Assembly (NCBI GenBank): GCA_944990035.1
Contig: CALYLX010000155.1
Location: 868,001-932,000 of the forward strand
Length of the DNA: 64,000 bases
Reading direction: 5' to 3'
Origin: Clitopilus passeckerianus
Taxonomy: Eukaryota > Basidiomycota > Agaricomycetes > Agaricales > Entolomataceae
The notes under the pieces are model-generated. The model was not told the DNA's origin and did no database searches. It saw only the letters and a program-made list of their open reading frames with translations. A program made the position numbers and the translations under genes. Positions within the stretch are counted from its first letter, which is position 1; the number at the start of each line of letters is the position of its first letter. Of this stretch, positions 45,152-56,549 are shown one piece after another.

Positions 45152-45441
45152 GCTTTTGGCCCGAAGGAAAGAAACAAGATTCTGCTGGCCAACAACGTGG
45201 GAGGAAACAAGAACACGATCGGCTTGTACCAGCAACGGTGTTCTATTCGCCGTGATGGAGGTTTGAAGCCTTATGGAGGTAAATTTCGAGTTCACATCTT
45301 TCGTATATCCGATCCCCGGTGCTACGGAGATCAAATCCTTGAAGCATATGGGATGGTTGATTCGCCGTTCTCTGAAGATGAGGTTGCTCATACAGTACAG
45401 CTTTACAAGTCATGTACCTAGGAGCATGCTACACAAAACTT

Positions 45442-47096
45442 TTTACCTTCCCGCTCGGAACATCGCCCTCTCTAGAGAAGGAATCCACTTTTTCAATCCG
45501 GAACCATCGTAATCCTGCTTGAAGTCGTCTACCTGAATGTCGAGCGACATGACAGAATATTTCTTGAAGGGAGCAGCCTGCATCCGCTCGACGAACTCGT
45601 TAACCTGTAGCATATATTCAAGTCAGCAAGGAAAATGTGTGAAAACCCTAGTGAACAGCGTACGTCTGCGGCTGCCATCCGGATTTCGTCTTCACTGATA
45701 CAGTCACCTAGCATCTGTCCCTCTATTGCGGGAGGGATGTTACCGGTTATTACTTCCATGGACGAGACATAAGGGAATTCATCCAGAATACTGGTGAGCC
45801 CTTCCGGAGTAAGCGAACGGATCCTCAGTTGTACGTGACGCAGGTTGCGGATCAATTGTATGGGTAGAACGCTTGTAACCTCTCGAACGTCGCTGAATCC
45901 GGGACGCCAGTGCAGGCTCAGGCTGGTCAAAGTCCGAGCGGACGCCCTAATAAAGTCCTCAACGAGGTTCATCTTAACCTTGAACTGGGCAGGTGATGTT
46001 ATCTCCAGGGAGCGCAGCATGGTAGGAAGTTGGGCATGAGGGTACGGAACAAATGGTTCGTGGCGATCGGAAGAAACGTCGTCTTCAGGAGGTGGTATTG
46101 TCAGTTCTCGTAACTGGGTGGAGTGACGAGTGATAAAATCGAACAGCGAAGGGCTTAGGCGTGAGCGAAGGTAGGGACGGGTTTTCACAGAAAGAGATTC
46201 TAGGAGAGGAAATTCTGAGGATAGGAGTGCGAAGATGAGCTCCGGGTCGAGTTTACACTTCGACGGCAGCTTAATCTCTAGTATCTTCAATGTTGAGGAA
46301 TGTAAGTTGATGAATTGCGCAAGTTTGGCTCCGGCGTCTCGACCGTCCATTGAGCTGCTATACATGACTTCGCTCTTATTGCTATCAGTCACTTCTAGGC
46401 TTAGGCAATCGAGATGGTTGAAAATCAGTTTGTTCGATATGGCGTCTAGAATTAGCTGAGCTAACCCTTCCAGACGAAGCTCCCGTATTCCGGAAGTGAC
46501 GGAAGGTACGAGGAGGTTGAGGAGTGGTTTACTGCCATGCTCGCAACGCATAGCTTTGTACGGGAAGATCAAGGACAATTGGGTGATCTGTTTTTGCATG
46601 GAGAGAGACTCGACAAGGCGGATCGCGTGACGAGTGAAGTTGTTGTATCTCCACTGACCCGATCCTAGGATGACCCGCACCTGCACAGCGAACGGCCCGC
46701 AGAGCATGGGCAAGTAGACGTATTTGAAAGCAGACCAAGTTCGAGTCGCAAAGTTTTCCCGGGTTTGGCTGAGGGAGAAGTCCGAGCAAATGGTCAGGGC
46801 ATGTACGTGATGCGAGGGGTGAGGTTTACTAAGTAGATCCATCGGAGTTTTATGAGTTCGTAAAACTACCTAGCGTAGAAGGGCAGGCACACTCACGATA
46901 AACGCGCCAGATGCTTCACGTATTTCTCGCCCTCTACTGGACACCAGAACAAGGAGCCAATTGTAGCTTGACCGTACTTTTCTTCGAAGGCGAGCTTCAT
47001 GAACATCCTGCTGACTCCATATAGACGAACCAGGTCTTCAGAAGGGATGAACTTTGCGATATGAAGCAGGATTTCAGAGGGTAGGGTGATCGTCAT
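45442..47096 (-). CDS. F-box protein 3 of 3
   Basis: The start is ATG at 47094-47096. The F-box is LPSEILLHIAKFIPSEDL and LYGVSRMFMKLAFEEKYGQA. A second exon starts near 46850 with MDLLSKPHPSHHVHALTIC and carries about 400 residues of Leu-rich sequence. The last exon begins VNEFVERMQAAPFKKYSVMS and ends ERAMFRAGR, with TAA at 45442-45444. It is a clear paralogue of the two F-box genes to its left, in the same direction. Predicted role as an SCF adaptor. No frame damage is seen. Confidence 0.7.
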
Positions 47097-47549
47097 CGTG
47101 GTTCATGGATGAGTTGCATGAATGTGGGTCACCCGGGGGTTATGGCCTGGGTGGTGTTCATGAAGGATGTGCGGATATGCGTAGGCGAATGACGAAAGCG
47201 CAGGTGCTGATGACGGAGAAACTCTGATATGCAGATGGGGATAGTGCCAACGTGGAGCATCGGCAATATGACCTGAGCCTGTATGGTGCCTTGAAATGCT
47301 TATCCCATCCGCGTAAGTGATTCCAGCAGGGCGCAAAACAAGAAGAAAAGCGCAGCTTGCAGGTTTGAAGTATACCGGAAATTTGGGCCTGTATGAACAT
47401 AGCTGAGGGTGACCGCACCGAGGAAAGTTAGTTGAAGTAAGGAGGGAAATTAGTCGGAGTTATTCGACGACGTTGCACAACAGCAGCAAACAAGCCTTCC
47501 TTCCGACTCTTCCTCGCCTTTTCCAGATCCCAATATCCAACCAATATCC
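47097..47549. other. Intergenic region between divergent genes
   Basis: About 450 bases, with no coding exon supported. CA- and CAT-rich stretches occur near 47110-47170 but no clear control element. Confidence 0.45.
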
Positions 47550-48403
47550 ATGAGGAATACGCCGCTCAATCAGTACGGCGACACCCAACATTCTCACTTA
47601 CTACACCTGAGCCCTGACCATTCATGTAAGCTCACACAAATGAGAGGACGAGTCAGGATCTGGGATGTCTTAGACGCCCACCTTTTTGTCTTCGTCCCAA
47701 CTAACGGCGATTTTTCTTTCAGACTTTGGGACAAAACGGTGCATAGGTGCCGCTCAACCGCATGAAGGCATGTTTCCATCCCTTCTCCCGGCTCTCTACT
47801 CGACCGTGTTAGTCTGCCCCACATTTAACGTCTCCGGTCCGTTGACGAGGCATGTATGTTGCACATGCACCCAATTATATTAGTCCCTTCTGATGTTGGA
47901 CCTTTCTATTAGACATTTGTCGTTTCCGGGTCACACTATTATGGGTTCTTCCATATGCCGAGCGCCGCGGTCAACCCTTGCGTTTCACAAGTCGACACCC
48001 TGGTAGAAGGAGTCCGCAGCATTGAACCTAATTCAATGGCGACTGCCCTGTTGGGGTCAGAATCAACTGCTGCTGCGGACGTCTTTGATGTGATTTCTGG
48101 TGCTTTCAGGTCTGTAAATCTGCCATGACGCATATCCAACTTTACTGAACTGTTCGCCTACTTCTGGATCAGTTGCCTGTTGAATCTCCACACCTTGAGG
48201 TGCAATCGTCCATCAGCCCATGGTCGACATCCTCAGACTGGAAGGTCATCGAATTTCCTTCTCAGGAGACGAACTGCTCCCAGCAGCCATATGCATACCA
48301 AGCTGCCAACTGCAAAATAGTACGTGCACCTGCCCTCACGTACTCATGTGTTGTCGATTTGACGTGCTTTACGCCCTTCGCAGCTATTCCCCAGCCATTC
48401 TAG
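47550..48403 (+). CDS. Unrecognised protein, five exons
   Basis: The start is ATG at 47550 (MRNTPLNQYGDTQHSH). Exons join with consistent phase through introns starting near 47626, 47851, 48112 and 48319, to TAG at 48401-48403. Readable parts are FGTKRCIGAAQPHEGMFPS, YYGFFHMPSAAVNPCVSQ and VESPHLEVQSSISPWSTSS. The product is about 235 residues, soluble by appearance, with no signal peptide and no recognised domain. Clean splicing over five exons argues it is a real gene. Its upstream neighbour is the divergent F-box gene. Confidence 0.5.
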
Positions 48404-48915
48404 AGCCTCGGTCGATGAAACAGGTGCCGATGTTCTTTACCCGTCGGAATTCTCTGCCGATCTCTAGACTACAGACGTGTCTGACTTCTGTTATATCATC
48501 TTCCAACGATAATCCATCGTCATTTTATTCTCAGTGTGAACTTGCTCGTGGACATAATATTGTGTGCTCTTCACCCCGGCTCGCTTATCTACTACCCACA
48601 TTCTTAATTCTTTATGATACCTACTTATTCCCACTTGTTGGCGTAGTCGATGTCGCCTATGATTTCTGGTACGACGTTTATGCGCCGCCGTTAGGGCCCA
48701 TATACCTCCCGGTTGATCCAAGTCGTTTCTTTGTCGGATTTCTTGCTCACCATTGAGGGAAGTTCACTATATTTCCCTCAGTCTCCCTCTCCCTGATCGC
48801 AAGAGAATAAACACCTTAAAGGCAAGGTTTACACGACTACGATCTTTCAATTGCAAATCCAATACACAGCTACAAGAACTACTAGTCCAAGCTCAGACTT
48901 TCCATCGGCAACTCA
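48404..48915. other. Intergenic stretch between convergent genes
   Basis: The plus strand stays open in one frame to 48756, but that frame overlaps the last exons of the preceding gene in another phase and shows no domain, so I do not count it as coding. Confidence 0.4.
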
Positions 48916-49506
48916 CTATTCATGTGCAGGGCGAATGTTCCAGTAGACGACGGGGCCACCAAGTTCAGGGAAGCCAGCGATCTGACGAAGTTTGGTTGAG
49001 GTCCCCCAAACCGTTGCATTGGATTAGCTGACTTACATTGACAGCGTCACCAGCTAGACTAGTACCGAACCCCAGCACAAAGACACGGCCACCATCAATA
49101 ACATCGATGCGATGTCCCCTGAGAGTTGAAGGTCAGTAATAATCGGAATACAGAACAAAGACCGTATTTACTTATGGCCTTCAGAGGAGTCGATGCGGAA
49201 GCGTTGCCATTCCTCATTTTCATCCGGAGTGAGGAAGATGATTCGCTCCCCTTTGGTTTCGAGGAGCGACCACACCAGGTTCTCGCCCGGAACCTTGATG
49301 CGGTAGATGTTGTCTCCTACGTTCTGAACCTCGAACTGATAGGCGATATTCAGCTTATGATTTGATAAGACTCAGGATGATAATACATGACTTACGACTC
49401 CAGTTTCAGACTGAGAGGCAACAGCGTTCTCACCTCGCCTGACCGCAAAGGAAGGAGGAAGAAGAGCTGAGCTGATGGTGCAGATTCCTTGGGGAATGTT
49501 TGCCAT
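48916..49506 (-). CDS. Small beta-trefoil protein, I66-like or lectin-like
   Basis: Four exons: 49396-49506, 49172-49335, 49037-49119 and 48916-48981, phases consistent, about 140 residues without signal peptide. The N-terminus MANIPQGICTISSALLPPSF matches the opening of cytosolic mushroom beta-trefoil inhibitors. Exon 2 has FEVQNVGDNIYRIKVPG and LVWSLLETKGERI; exon 3 has HRIDVIDGGRVFVLG; the end is GGPVVYWNIRPAHE with TAG at 48916-48918. The repeating aromatic strand pattern supports a beta-trefoil. The family could equally be a ricin-B-type lectin, but no QxW repeats are seen, so an inhibitor is favoured. Three other genes in this window look related. Confidence 0.58.
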
Positions 49507-49945
49507 GTCGAAGATGAAGATGAAATATCCGAGGGAGGTTGAGTTGTAGCTTTCCTGCCAGAAAATTACAGACTTAAATACGAGCGTTGTATATTTGATG
49601 ATGTTGTCGTTGCAAGTTGGGTGTCCACGAAGCCTCAGAACCAGTGCTTCGTTGCTCCACCATCATGAGGTAGCTTTGGATGGAACTTTCTAAGGCGAAG
49701 TCAAGACCCTAAAGGTGTCTGGCCCTGGGCTCCAATCACCCTTCGTCCTAGGGGATCACATCGTACTTCTTACCTCCTTGTTGCCCCGGTGGACGTCGTC
49801 TGTTGGCTCTGGGCTCTAAAGGCCGTCTGTTCATTACGATTAAGCTCTATCTCTAGATCAATATTTCACCTGAGATAATCTATTTTTCTGCCTTAAACAT
49901 CACACGCCATGCGAGTGATATCACACATACATAGACATTCTGGCG
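49507..49945. other. Intergenic region
   Basis: About 440 bases without a supported exon. It contains the promoter side of the small beta-trefoil gene; no clear TATA box. Confidence 0.45.
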
Positions 49946-50880
49946 TCACGCTTGAGATTGTACAGCACCAGACCAACCTCCGATGCCCGTCATCGTCTTA
50001 TCGGGCCACCCAAAGGTCTTTTCGCCCCAATTCTTTGGAGCATTGATACGTCGAATCTCAGAATAAATAAGAATTGGTATTTCAGCTGGAATGACCGTTT
50101 CTGTTGCGCCCTTAGCCGTAATAACCGCAGGCTTCGCGTTCCGGAACTTGGTCTTCTGATACGGGTCGAAGGATGCCCAGTTGCCAGTATACACAACGTC
50201 GTGGCTACCACTACCCGCGTCCGTAAATTCCATGATCTTTTGGATCGAGAAATGGGTAAGAAAAATCCCTGGCATAGTTATTTCTCGCACCTTCCATGCA
50301 CGGAGCGGCTCTTGATAACTGGCTTTCCAGTGCCCTTTTCCCAGCTTCCAGTATTGGCACTGTTTAACTCTGAGAAGTAGAGAAGTCAAAGCTGGGGTCC
50401 ACACTATAACGCCGCTACGGACATTAAGTCACCTTGTACAAGCTATTTGCACAGTGTAGCTTATCCCATCGATACTTATGCTGTCATTCTTCCAGTCAAT
50501 TGCGCCTTTTGGTTCCTGCGAGCTCAATACAGATGTGATCTCGGGGGTGATATCGTCTTCGCTCGCCGAGACGGTACTGACTGTACAGTGGTAGTCGCTG
50601 TGGATAGGAGACGAGAGTCCAAATAGCTGGCTCCGTTATCGAAAGTGTATGTCTTGGATTCCACCGAAGTAAGCTACCAATAGTCGAATGTCAACAGTCA
50701 TCATCTTGGAAACTCATACTTTGCATGGTTGAAGGCTTCACACCTTGAGGCATGATGGCCGCGGTGATATCCAGCATCAGACGCACGTTCGTTAGGTTCT
50801 CTCCTGGCACGGCGTAAGGGTTAAAGTACTGTCAACCACCTCGAAAATGGGGTACAAGGTCATGCTCTCGACCATGCGGA
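49946..50880 (-). CDS. Unrecognised protein, several exons
   Basis: The last exon ends at TGA 49946-49948 and reads VKQCQYWKLGKGHWKASYQE, MEFTDAGSGSHDVVYTGNW and FDPYQKTKFRNAKPAVITAKG. An upstream exon near 50425-50605 gives SEDDITPEITSVLSSQEPK and WKNDSISIDGISYTVQIACT. A further exon near 50745-50840 gives YFNPYAVPGENLTNVRLMLD. The beta-strand-rich character and Gly/Thr content suggest a beta-sandwich, but I do not recognise the family. The 5' end is not fixed. It is convergent with neither neighbour; the DUR3 gene lies upstream in the same direction. Confidence 0.42.
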
Positions 50881-51180
50881 TTTCATAGCCTTAGCTGGAT
50901 TCCAGCCTCAAGAAGGTTGGGTATAATTGTTGTATTGGTTTATCGTAATTACAATATCGCGTATAGTACATCGAAAATCATAAACAACGACGTATGAAAG
51001 GCAGTAGCCTACCACCACTAGGGGTCATCGGATGCTTGACTCCAAATATACAGCTCTGAGTCCATCCACGGGACAGGAGCCCGTATTATCGAGACAATCC
51101 CTGTCATTACCGCGACGAGCAAATACTTCTCCACACTTTTACCGACCAACACCCGCAGAAGCACTCCTGACATCGCCAGG

Positions 51181-54012
51181 TTAAGCGTGAGTTGGCTCCT
51201 TCTCCACGTATTTGCCTGAACCAGGGCTAAAGATATCCTTGACGATACCCTTGATGACCATGGAGATAGCGACTCTGCTCTCCCAAAGAGGGTACAAGAC
51301 CACAGTGAAGGCGGAGCAGAATGCCCAGATAATGGAGACGATAACCCAAGCCTTCAATGAGGGAACGTTGTAGACCGTTGAGGCGAAGAAGAGTGGGAGT
51401 GGGATTAGAATAATCATGATAACGGTCTATGCATCATGGTTAGCAACGACGATAGGAGGTAGAGAATGTGTGCGGATACTTACAATGACAACCGAAGACC
51501 AAGCAGCAAACTTGAAAGCCTTCTTCAACGCCGCTCTATCCAGATCTTTCGAGGAAGTGATACCAGCACGAGTGACCTCCGTGACCACAACGCTAGGCTC
51601 CTTTTTATCCGAGTAATCCTTCTCGTCCTTCTCGGCTTGCTCATCCTCTGAGTCTTCGGCTTCTTTGCGGGATACGGAGTCCACAGGAGCGTTGATGGAG
51701 CGAGTGATATCGAAGTCGAAGTTGTCGGGTGACTGCGGAGGCAATGGTTAGACCTCGACGTTAGTCAAAGAAGGAAAGACGGACAACGTAAGACCAGGCC
51801 GTAGCAACGATACCACCGACGCCGATAGCAGCGAGATTACCAGCAAGCATCTCATAATCTCCTCCAGAGGTCTACATGACGAAAAGCGACGGGATCAGTA
51901 AGGGTACTCTGAAGTTTGATAAAAGCAGGGTGTACGTACAGTGACGTTGATTTCGCTGTTGAGCTGGCTGGTGGTGACGAGCCAAGCCACAATACCAGCA
52001 ACGAGACCTCCTATGGCTCCGACCATGCATCCAATTCTGTTGGCTTTCTTCCACGTGACGCAGAGAGCTGAAAACGTGGGAGGAACATCGTCAATGCTAG
52101 AACATTATTCAGTTATAGGGATCACACGCACCAATGGGGACGACGGCAGATCCGAGAAGAACCCCCATCTGGATAGTAAGTTAGAAGGATGCGGCTCCTT
52201 GAAACGCCAAAATAACGTACGAAAGTCTGTGAAAAGTCGTCAGTGAGCTGAAAATGAAAATGAAATATGGTAGACTTACGTATAGCCAACCCATGGAGAC
52301 GCCAATATAGTAGAAGATGGTCCCGGCAATACCCATAACCAAAGCGAAAACGACGATCATGTAATGAGAAACGCGTAAGATCTGGGCCTCAGTCGCGTTC
52401 GGGTTGATGTATTTCTGGGGAAATTGGGTTAGAATACAACAAAGACAGATTGAATGAAGGACTTACCTTGTACACGTCGTATGTCAGGATACTTGATACC
52501 GCAATAAGTTCGGCAGAGGTAGCGCTCGTTACAGCCAAGAAAAGGAGGATGAGCATTGCTGCCGCTCCGGACTTCCCGAGCAAGGCTGCAGCCGCAGATG
52601 GAGCTGGTAGTCCGGCAGAAACCTCAGCTGGGGTGAGCATCTTCATAGCGGGATCGCCTCGGAGAGCAACGGCGGACAATCCCAGGGTGGTCGCGAGTCC
52701 GAAGGGGATAGCGAACCATGCAATACCTCCGAGAAGGTATGCCTTCACGCAAGAGGCGGGTTGGGAAGCGATAGCACGTTGCCAGTAGGCTTGGTCATTG
52801 AATACGGTGGCGAAGTTGCCGATAATCTAAGGAAGTGAAAAGATGTTGTGAGTTGAGAGAAGAGTTTCGGGAGAGACGATGGACGTACGTTGATGACGCC
52901 AAAGATCAACCCATTCTTGCTTCTCATGGTCAAGTAACTGCCGTGAGCGTTTCCCGGTACAGGGGTTTCCAAGGCGGCTTTCGTCAGGAGTTCGTGCATC
53001 TTGTCAATGCTGCCAATCTTGTCGGAGGTGGCGTAGACGGTGAACATGAAAACGAAGATGATAGCGAAGAGGACGGCGGTATGGGTACTGCAGATGTCAT
53101 GGATATTGAGAATGCAAGTCAAGAACCAAGGATGATATTTACTAGTCGCAAAGGAGGGTGGCACGCATTCCACCGGCTACGACGTAGACTGCGACACCAA
53201 TCGGAATAAGGAAACAAGCCTAGAAGGAGAGATCAGTTGACGATTGAGAAGGACGTTGAACATCAACGTACGGCGAGGGTGTTCATTCCTGTGAGATCGG
53301 TGACGGTCGCCGAGCCTCCCAGAGTCAACATACTGGAGACCACGATGTTCGTCGCCAACCCAAAGAAGAGAAAGATGGCATGGGCGAAGGTACCCCACCG
53401 CCTATCGATGATTTCCAAGAAGGTATGAGCGTTCTGTGAAGGCACTACTTTGAGTCTCGAGGTCCTAGTAGAAATTTGACGAAAACACGTACCGGAGCGT
53501 TCAACTTGAGCTTGGCAGCGAGTTGGGCGAAGAGAAGAACTTGGATCGTAGCACCAGCTCCATACCACCACGGTCCAGAGATACCGTACTTGTACGCCAC
53601 CGCGCTTGATTGAAGGAGTGTAGCTGCCCACCTAAGCAAGTTCGGACGTTAGTCAAGTCGCAAGGTATACCACACGGTTACGATACATACGTCCAGGCGC
53701 TCACAATACCAGCTGCGATAAGGCCAGGTTTAATAGAACGAGAGGCAGAAGTGAACTCTGTTCGTTCAATGTTAGAGGTCACACGAGTGTCAAGGGAAAG
53801 AGAATTGGCGAACCTTCAGAGTTACTGGGCTTGAAGGCGGTGTAACGAGCTTGAATCCATGTCAAGCATAACATGAAGGCCGAAAAGAACAAGCCGATTC
53901 CGCACACGACCCCATAGCCTGCGCCTGAAGAAACAGTGACGGTCAATTATGACGCCCGAACAGCTGGGAAGACGAGCATACCTTGCGGCAAAACCCTAGC
54001 AACGTCGGACAT
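51181..54012 (-). CDS. dur3: DUR3-type urea/polyamine transporter (sodium:solute symporter family)
   Basis: The start is ATG at 54010-54012 ([11 protein letters not shown]) and the stop is TAA at 51181-51183, with about ten short introns. The product has roughly 680 residues and about 15 membrane segments, as usual for DUR3. Typical blocks are [120 protein letters not shown] and [20 protein letters not shown] charged cytosolic loop rich in Glu, Asp and Lys lies before the last three helices. The protein imports urea (and polyamines in yeast) across the plasma membrane with protons and is usually induced by poor nitrogen supply. No damage was seen. Confidence 0.92.
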
Positions 54013-54099
54013 CTTCTGTGAGTTGTAGAGGATGATAGGAGGTGCTGAAGCGAGCGCGAGTGCAGCAAGTCGAAAAGCGAAGGTAAGAAGGCCTGTATG

Positions 54100-54106
54100 T
54101 TTTATA
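54100..54106 (-). promoter_or_regulatory. TATA box of the DUR3 gene
   Basis: On the minus strand this reads TATAAAA, about 90 bases before the ATG at 54010-54012. Confidence 0.5.
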
Positions 54107-54924
54107 CAGTCGATTTTTGCATGTTCCAAACCCGGTCCGCGCCCGTTATCAAAACTGGGGAAGAGATAAGGCTATCAACCTTTGACGAGATAAGGTCTAT
54201 CAAAGTCTTCTCGAAGAGATAAGCATTAGAGGTCGCTGAAATCAAAGGGTCAGGAGGGTCATACTGTGAGAATAAAATCTCGCCTACTTCCGGATGCCCA
54301 GAAATGTGTTGGCCAATGCTTATGGGCGTAAAGAGATGCCAGTTCGGGGGTGCACTAGCATATAGCACGGAAGGCTAGAAACCGTCGGTTCTCTCTCGTG
54401 AGCAGGGAAATTTGAGAGTAGGGGTGAATAAAGGAACCATGGGAGATGAGGTTAATCCAGTGAAGTCGTTATCACGGTGGGGTTCCTGGTGGGCCTTGAG
54501 GCCGATAGTGGAGGTCACTGTGGTCGACGATGGAGGTGTGATGCCTAACAGTTCGGTCACCCGATGCTTACATAAAGAGGCAAAGATAAGGACGAGTGGG
54601 CGTAATTCCGAATAAACCCGACTTCCAAGATTTAATTGATGATAATGAGTAATATGACGCCTCCTTGGTTTGCCTTGATATTGAACCAAGTACAATATGG
54701 AAGGAAATCACCAATGTAGTATGATGGCGTCATGAAGACCAGAGGTTCAGAAAACAAAGTACGTTAGGACGTAGAATTTGTTTGATATTCCCTTGGCAAG
54801 GTAGGATACCCCTGTGAACTTCACTATCTTCTCGGTGAGTGCCGTTGGCCTCGGAACTGAGCCCTTACGGAATGTTCAATAGAGGCAAGTTGACGACAAC
54901 AAATGTACCTGTATCTTCGACCGG
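54107..54924. other. Intergenic stretch between DUR3 and the duplication arm
   Basis: Several GATAAG/CTTATC cores (near 54151, 54167, 54187, 54215) lie 150-210 bases upstream of DUR3. These fit GATA-factor nitrogen control in fungi, but they are short motifs. No gene is seen. Confidence 0.45.
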
Positions 54925-55255
54925 AATCAAGGAATGAGTCTGCGGCCAGGTACCGGCATCTGGGAAGATAGGGATGCTAGCCGCGTCTTGCCAGGGAGTG
55001 TGACGAGAGTATTTGTTGGGCTGACGCCTCCGACCCAAACAGATGCGTCGCGGTCAAACGCCCCTCCCCGCGGCTGGCACGAGGGTATGAGATTTAAGCG
55101 CGATGAACAGAACATGCGATTTCGTGGTCATTTTGGGCTCGTTCACACTAGAGAAGAAAGGATTCGACAGAATGTAAAGTTTACAATGGATCCTACGAGT
55201 ACTACGACAAAGGGCTACCTCGGACAATCAGCTGAGTACAGGGACTCATGCAACC

Positions 55256-55868
55256 TTTTTAAACCACCACGAGCCCGCATATTCGGGATATAGGTACATC
55301 TGCAAAGGTTTAGGGTTAATGCGCCCTTAGATTGGGATTACAGAACGGAACGCACCTCAAGCTCGCCAATAGGGACTTGTCTACTTTCAAGGTCCCGGCG
55401 TCCAAGAACAAGGTAGAACCAGCCTGCGGACTTGTCTGGGAGCCAGACACTGAAGCGAGTCGTCGACATTAAGCAATATTTCTTAGAGCGGAAATAATAA
55501 CTTACGCGAACTGGCTATTGGCACCTATAATGGGTCCAGCACCAGACCAATCAACGAGCGCCCATGCGAAAGGCGTCGAGGAGGGTCGGATCCATATATC
55601 GTCGGGGGCGAGGTACGATCCGTTTATCTTGATATAATATTGGTTTCCAGTGACCTTTTCAACGGTGAACTGTGCGCCGAAGAAATTTGTGAGGGTGGCT
55701 CATGGAAATTGAGAACGGAAGGCTTACCCTCTCAGGCTTTGAGCCTTCAGGGAGTTCTACAAGTTTAGGCGGGGTTCCATAGAGACTATCAAGCCCAAAT
55801 GGTTTTTTATACTCGCTCGTCGTGTAGTATATCTCATAGACGCCGTCGGGAGGTCCACGGTCAGTCAT
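55256..55868 (-). CDS. Small beta-trefoil protein, I66-like protease inhibitor candidate (intact copy)
   Basis: The start is ATG at 55866-55868 (MTDRGPPDGVYEIYYTTSEY), chosen because it aligns with the start of the duplicate at 18693; an ATG 27 bases upstream is also in frame. Four exons encode FGLDSLYGTPPKLVELPEG, then FTVEKVTGNQYYIKINGSYL and WIRPSSTPFAWALVDW, then VWLPDKSAGWFYLVLGRRD and VPIGELE, then YLYPEYAGSWWFKKVA with TGA at 55256-55258. About 150 residues, no signal peptide. The fold pattern and length fit mushroom beta-trefoil inhibitors; the exact target is unknown. Its promoter, with a TATAAA box at 55916-55921, is shared with the duplicate. Confidence 0.62.
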
Positions 55869-55915
55869 ATTTGCAGAAGAAAGATGTCTACCCATCCTGA
55901 TCTGGCGAGGGACTC

Positions 55916-55921
55916 TTTATA
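55916..55921 (-). promoter_or_regulatory. TATA box of the intact beta-trefoil gene
   Basis: On the minus strand TATAAA lies 48 bases before the ATG at 55868. It is conserved in the duplicated arm. Confidence 0.55.
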
Positions 55922-56549
55922 CGGCGAACATCGCTTACAGACCGGTGGTTATGGGGAGAACTGGACATGTGTGAGCCAAGCAAACCAGGGATGCTGTCGG
56001 ACTCATGATGATTACCAGGCCTTGGCATTCAGACGGTAGGTGGAGGAGGGCATGGACGCCGAGCTACTTCGTCTATTATTGGACGAGAGCATGGGAACCT
56101 TGTGATCAGTAGAGGGTATGAATCAGTCTGCCCAGAGTCGATGGTATGCAAGCGGTGAACAGAGCGAGGTAACCTCTCTAGGAGGAATACTGATATTTAG
56201 CCTTGTTCGACATCTGAGGTTTATCATCGTGGTTTTCGGGTGAAATAACGAGGGAGGCTATTATTCTCAGACAAAAAGACGAACTTGGTCTCGCCAAACC
56301 GGGTTAAATATGTCGTAATGTTGTCGTATTACTCTGGAAGGTGGTAAGCATCAAGGGCCTGCTACGAGTCTATTCTTACTATGAGATCAATCTACTCGGA
56401 ATCTTTGAAGCATGACGAATCCTACTTCGCGATGACGCATGTCGTTCACCAATTGGGGCAATCTTTAAGACTCTTTCAGGGCGTTTGAAACATTCGTAAG
56501 AGTTTAGTATGGTAGGAGACTATATAAGGAGTTCACGAGGCGACAACGA

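Noticed and set aside
48220..48756. 178-codon plus-strand frame
   Set aside because: It overlaps the last exons of the gene at 47550-48403 in another phase and shows no recognisable domain.
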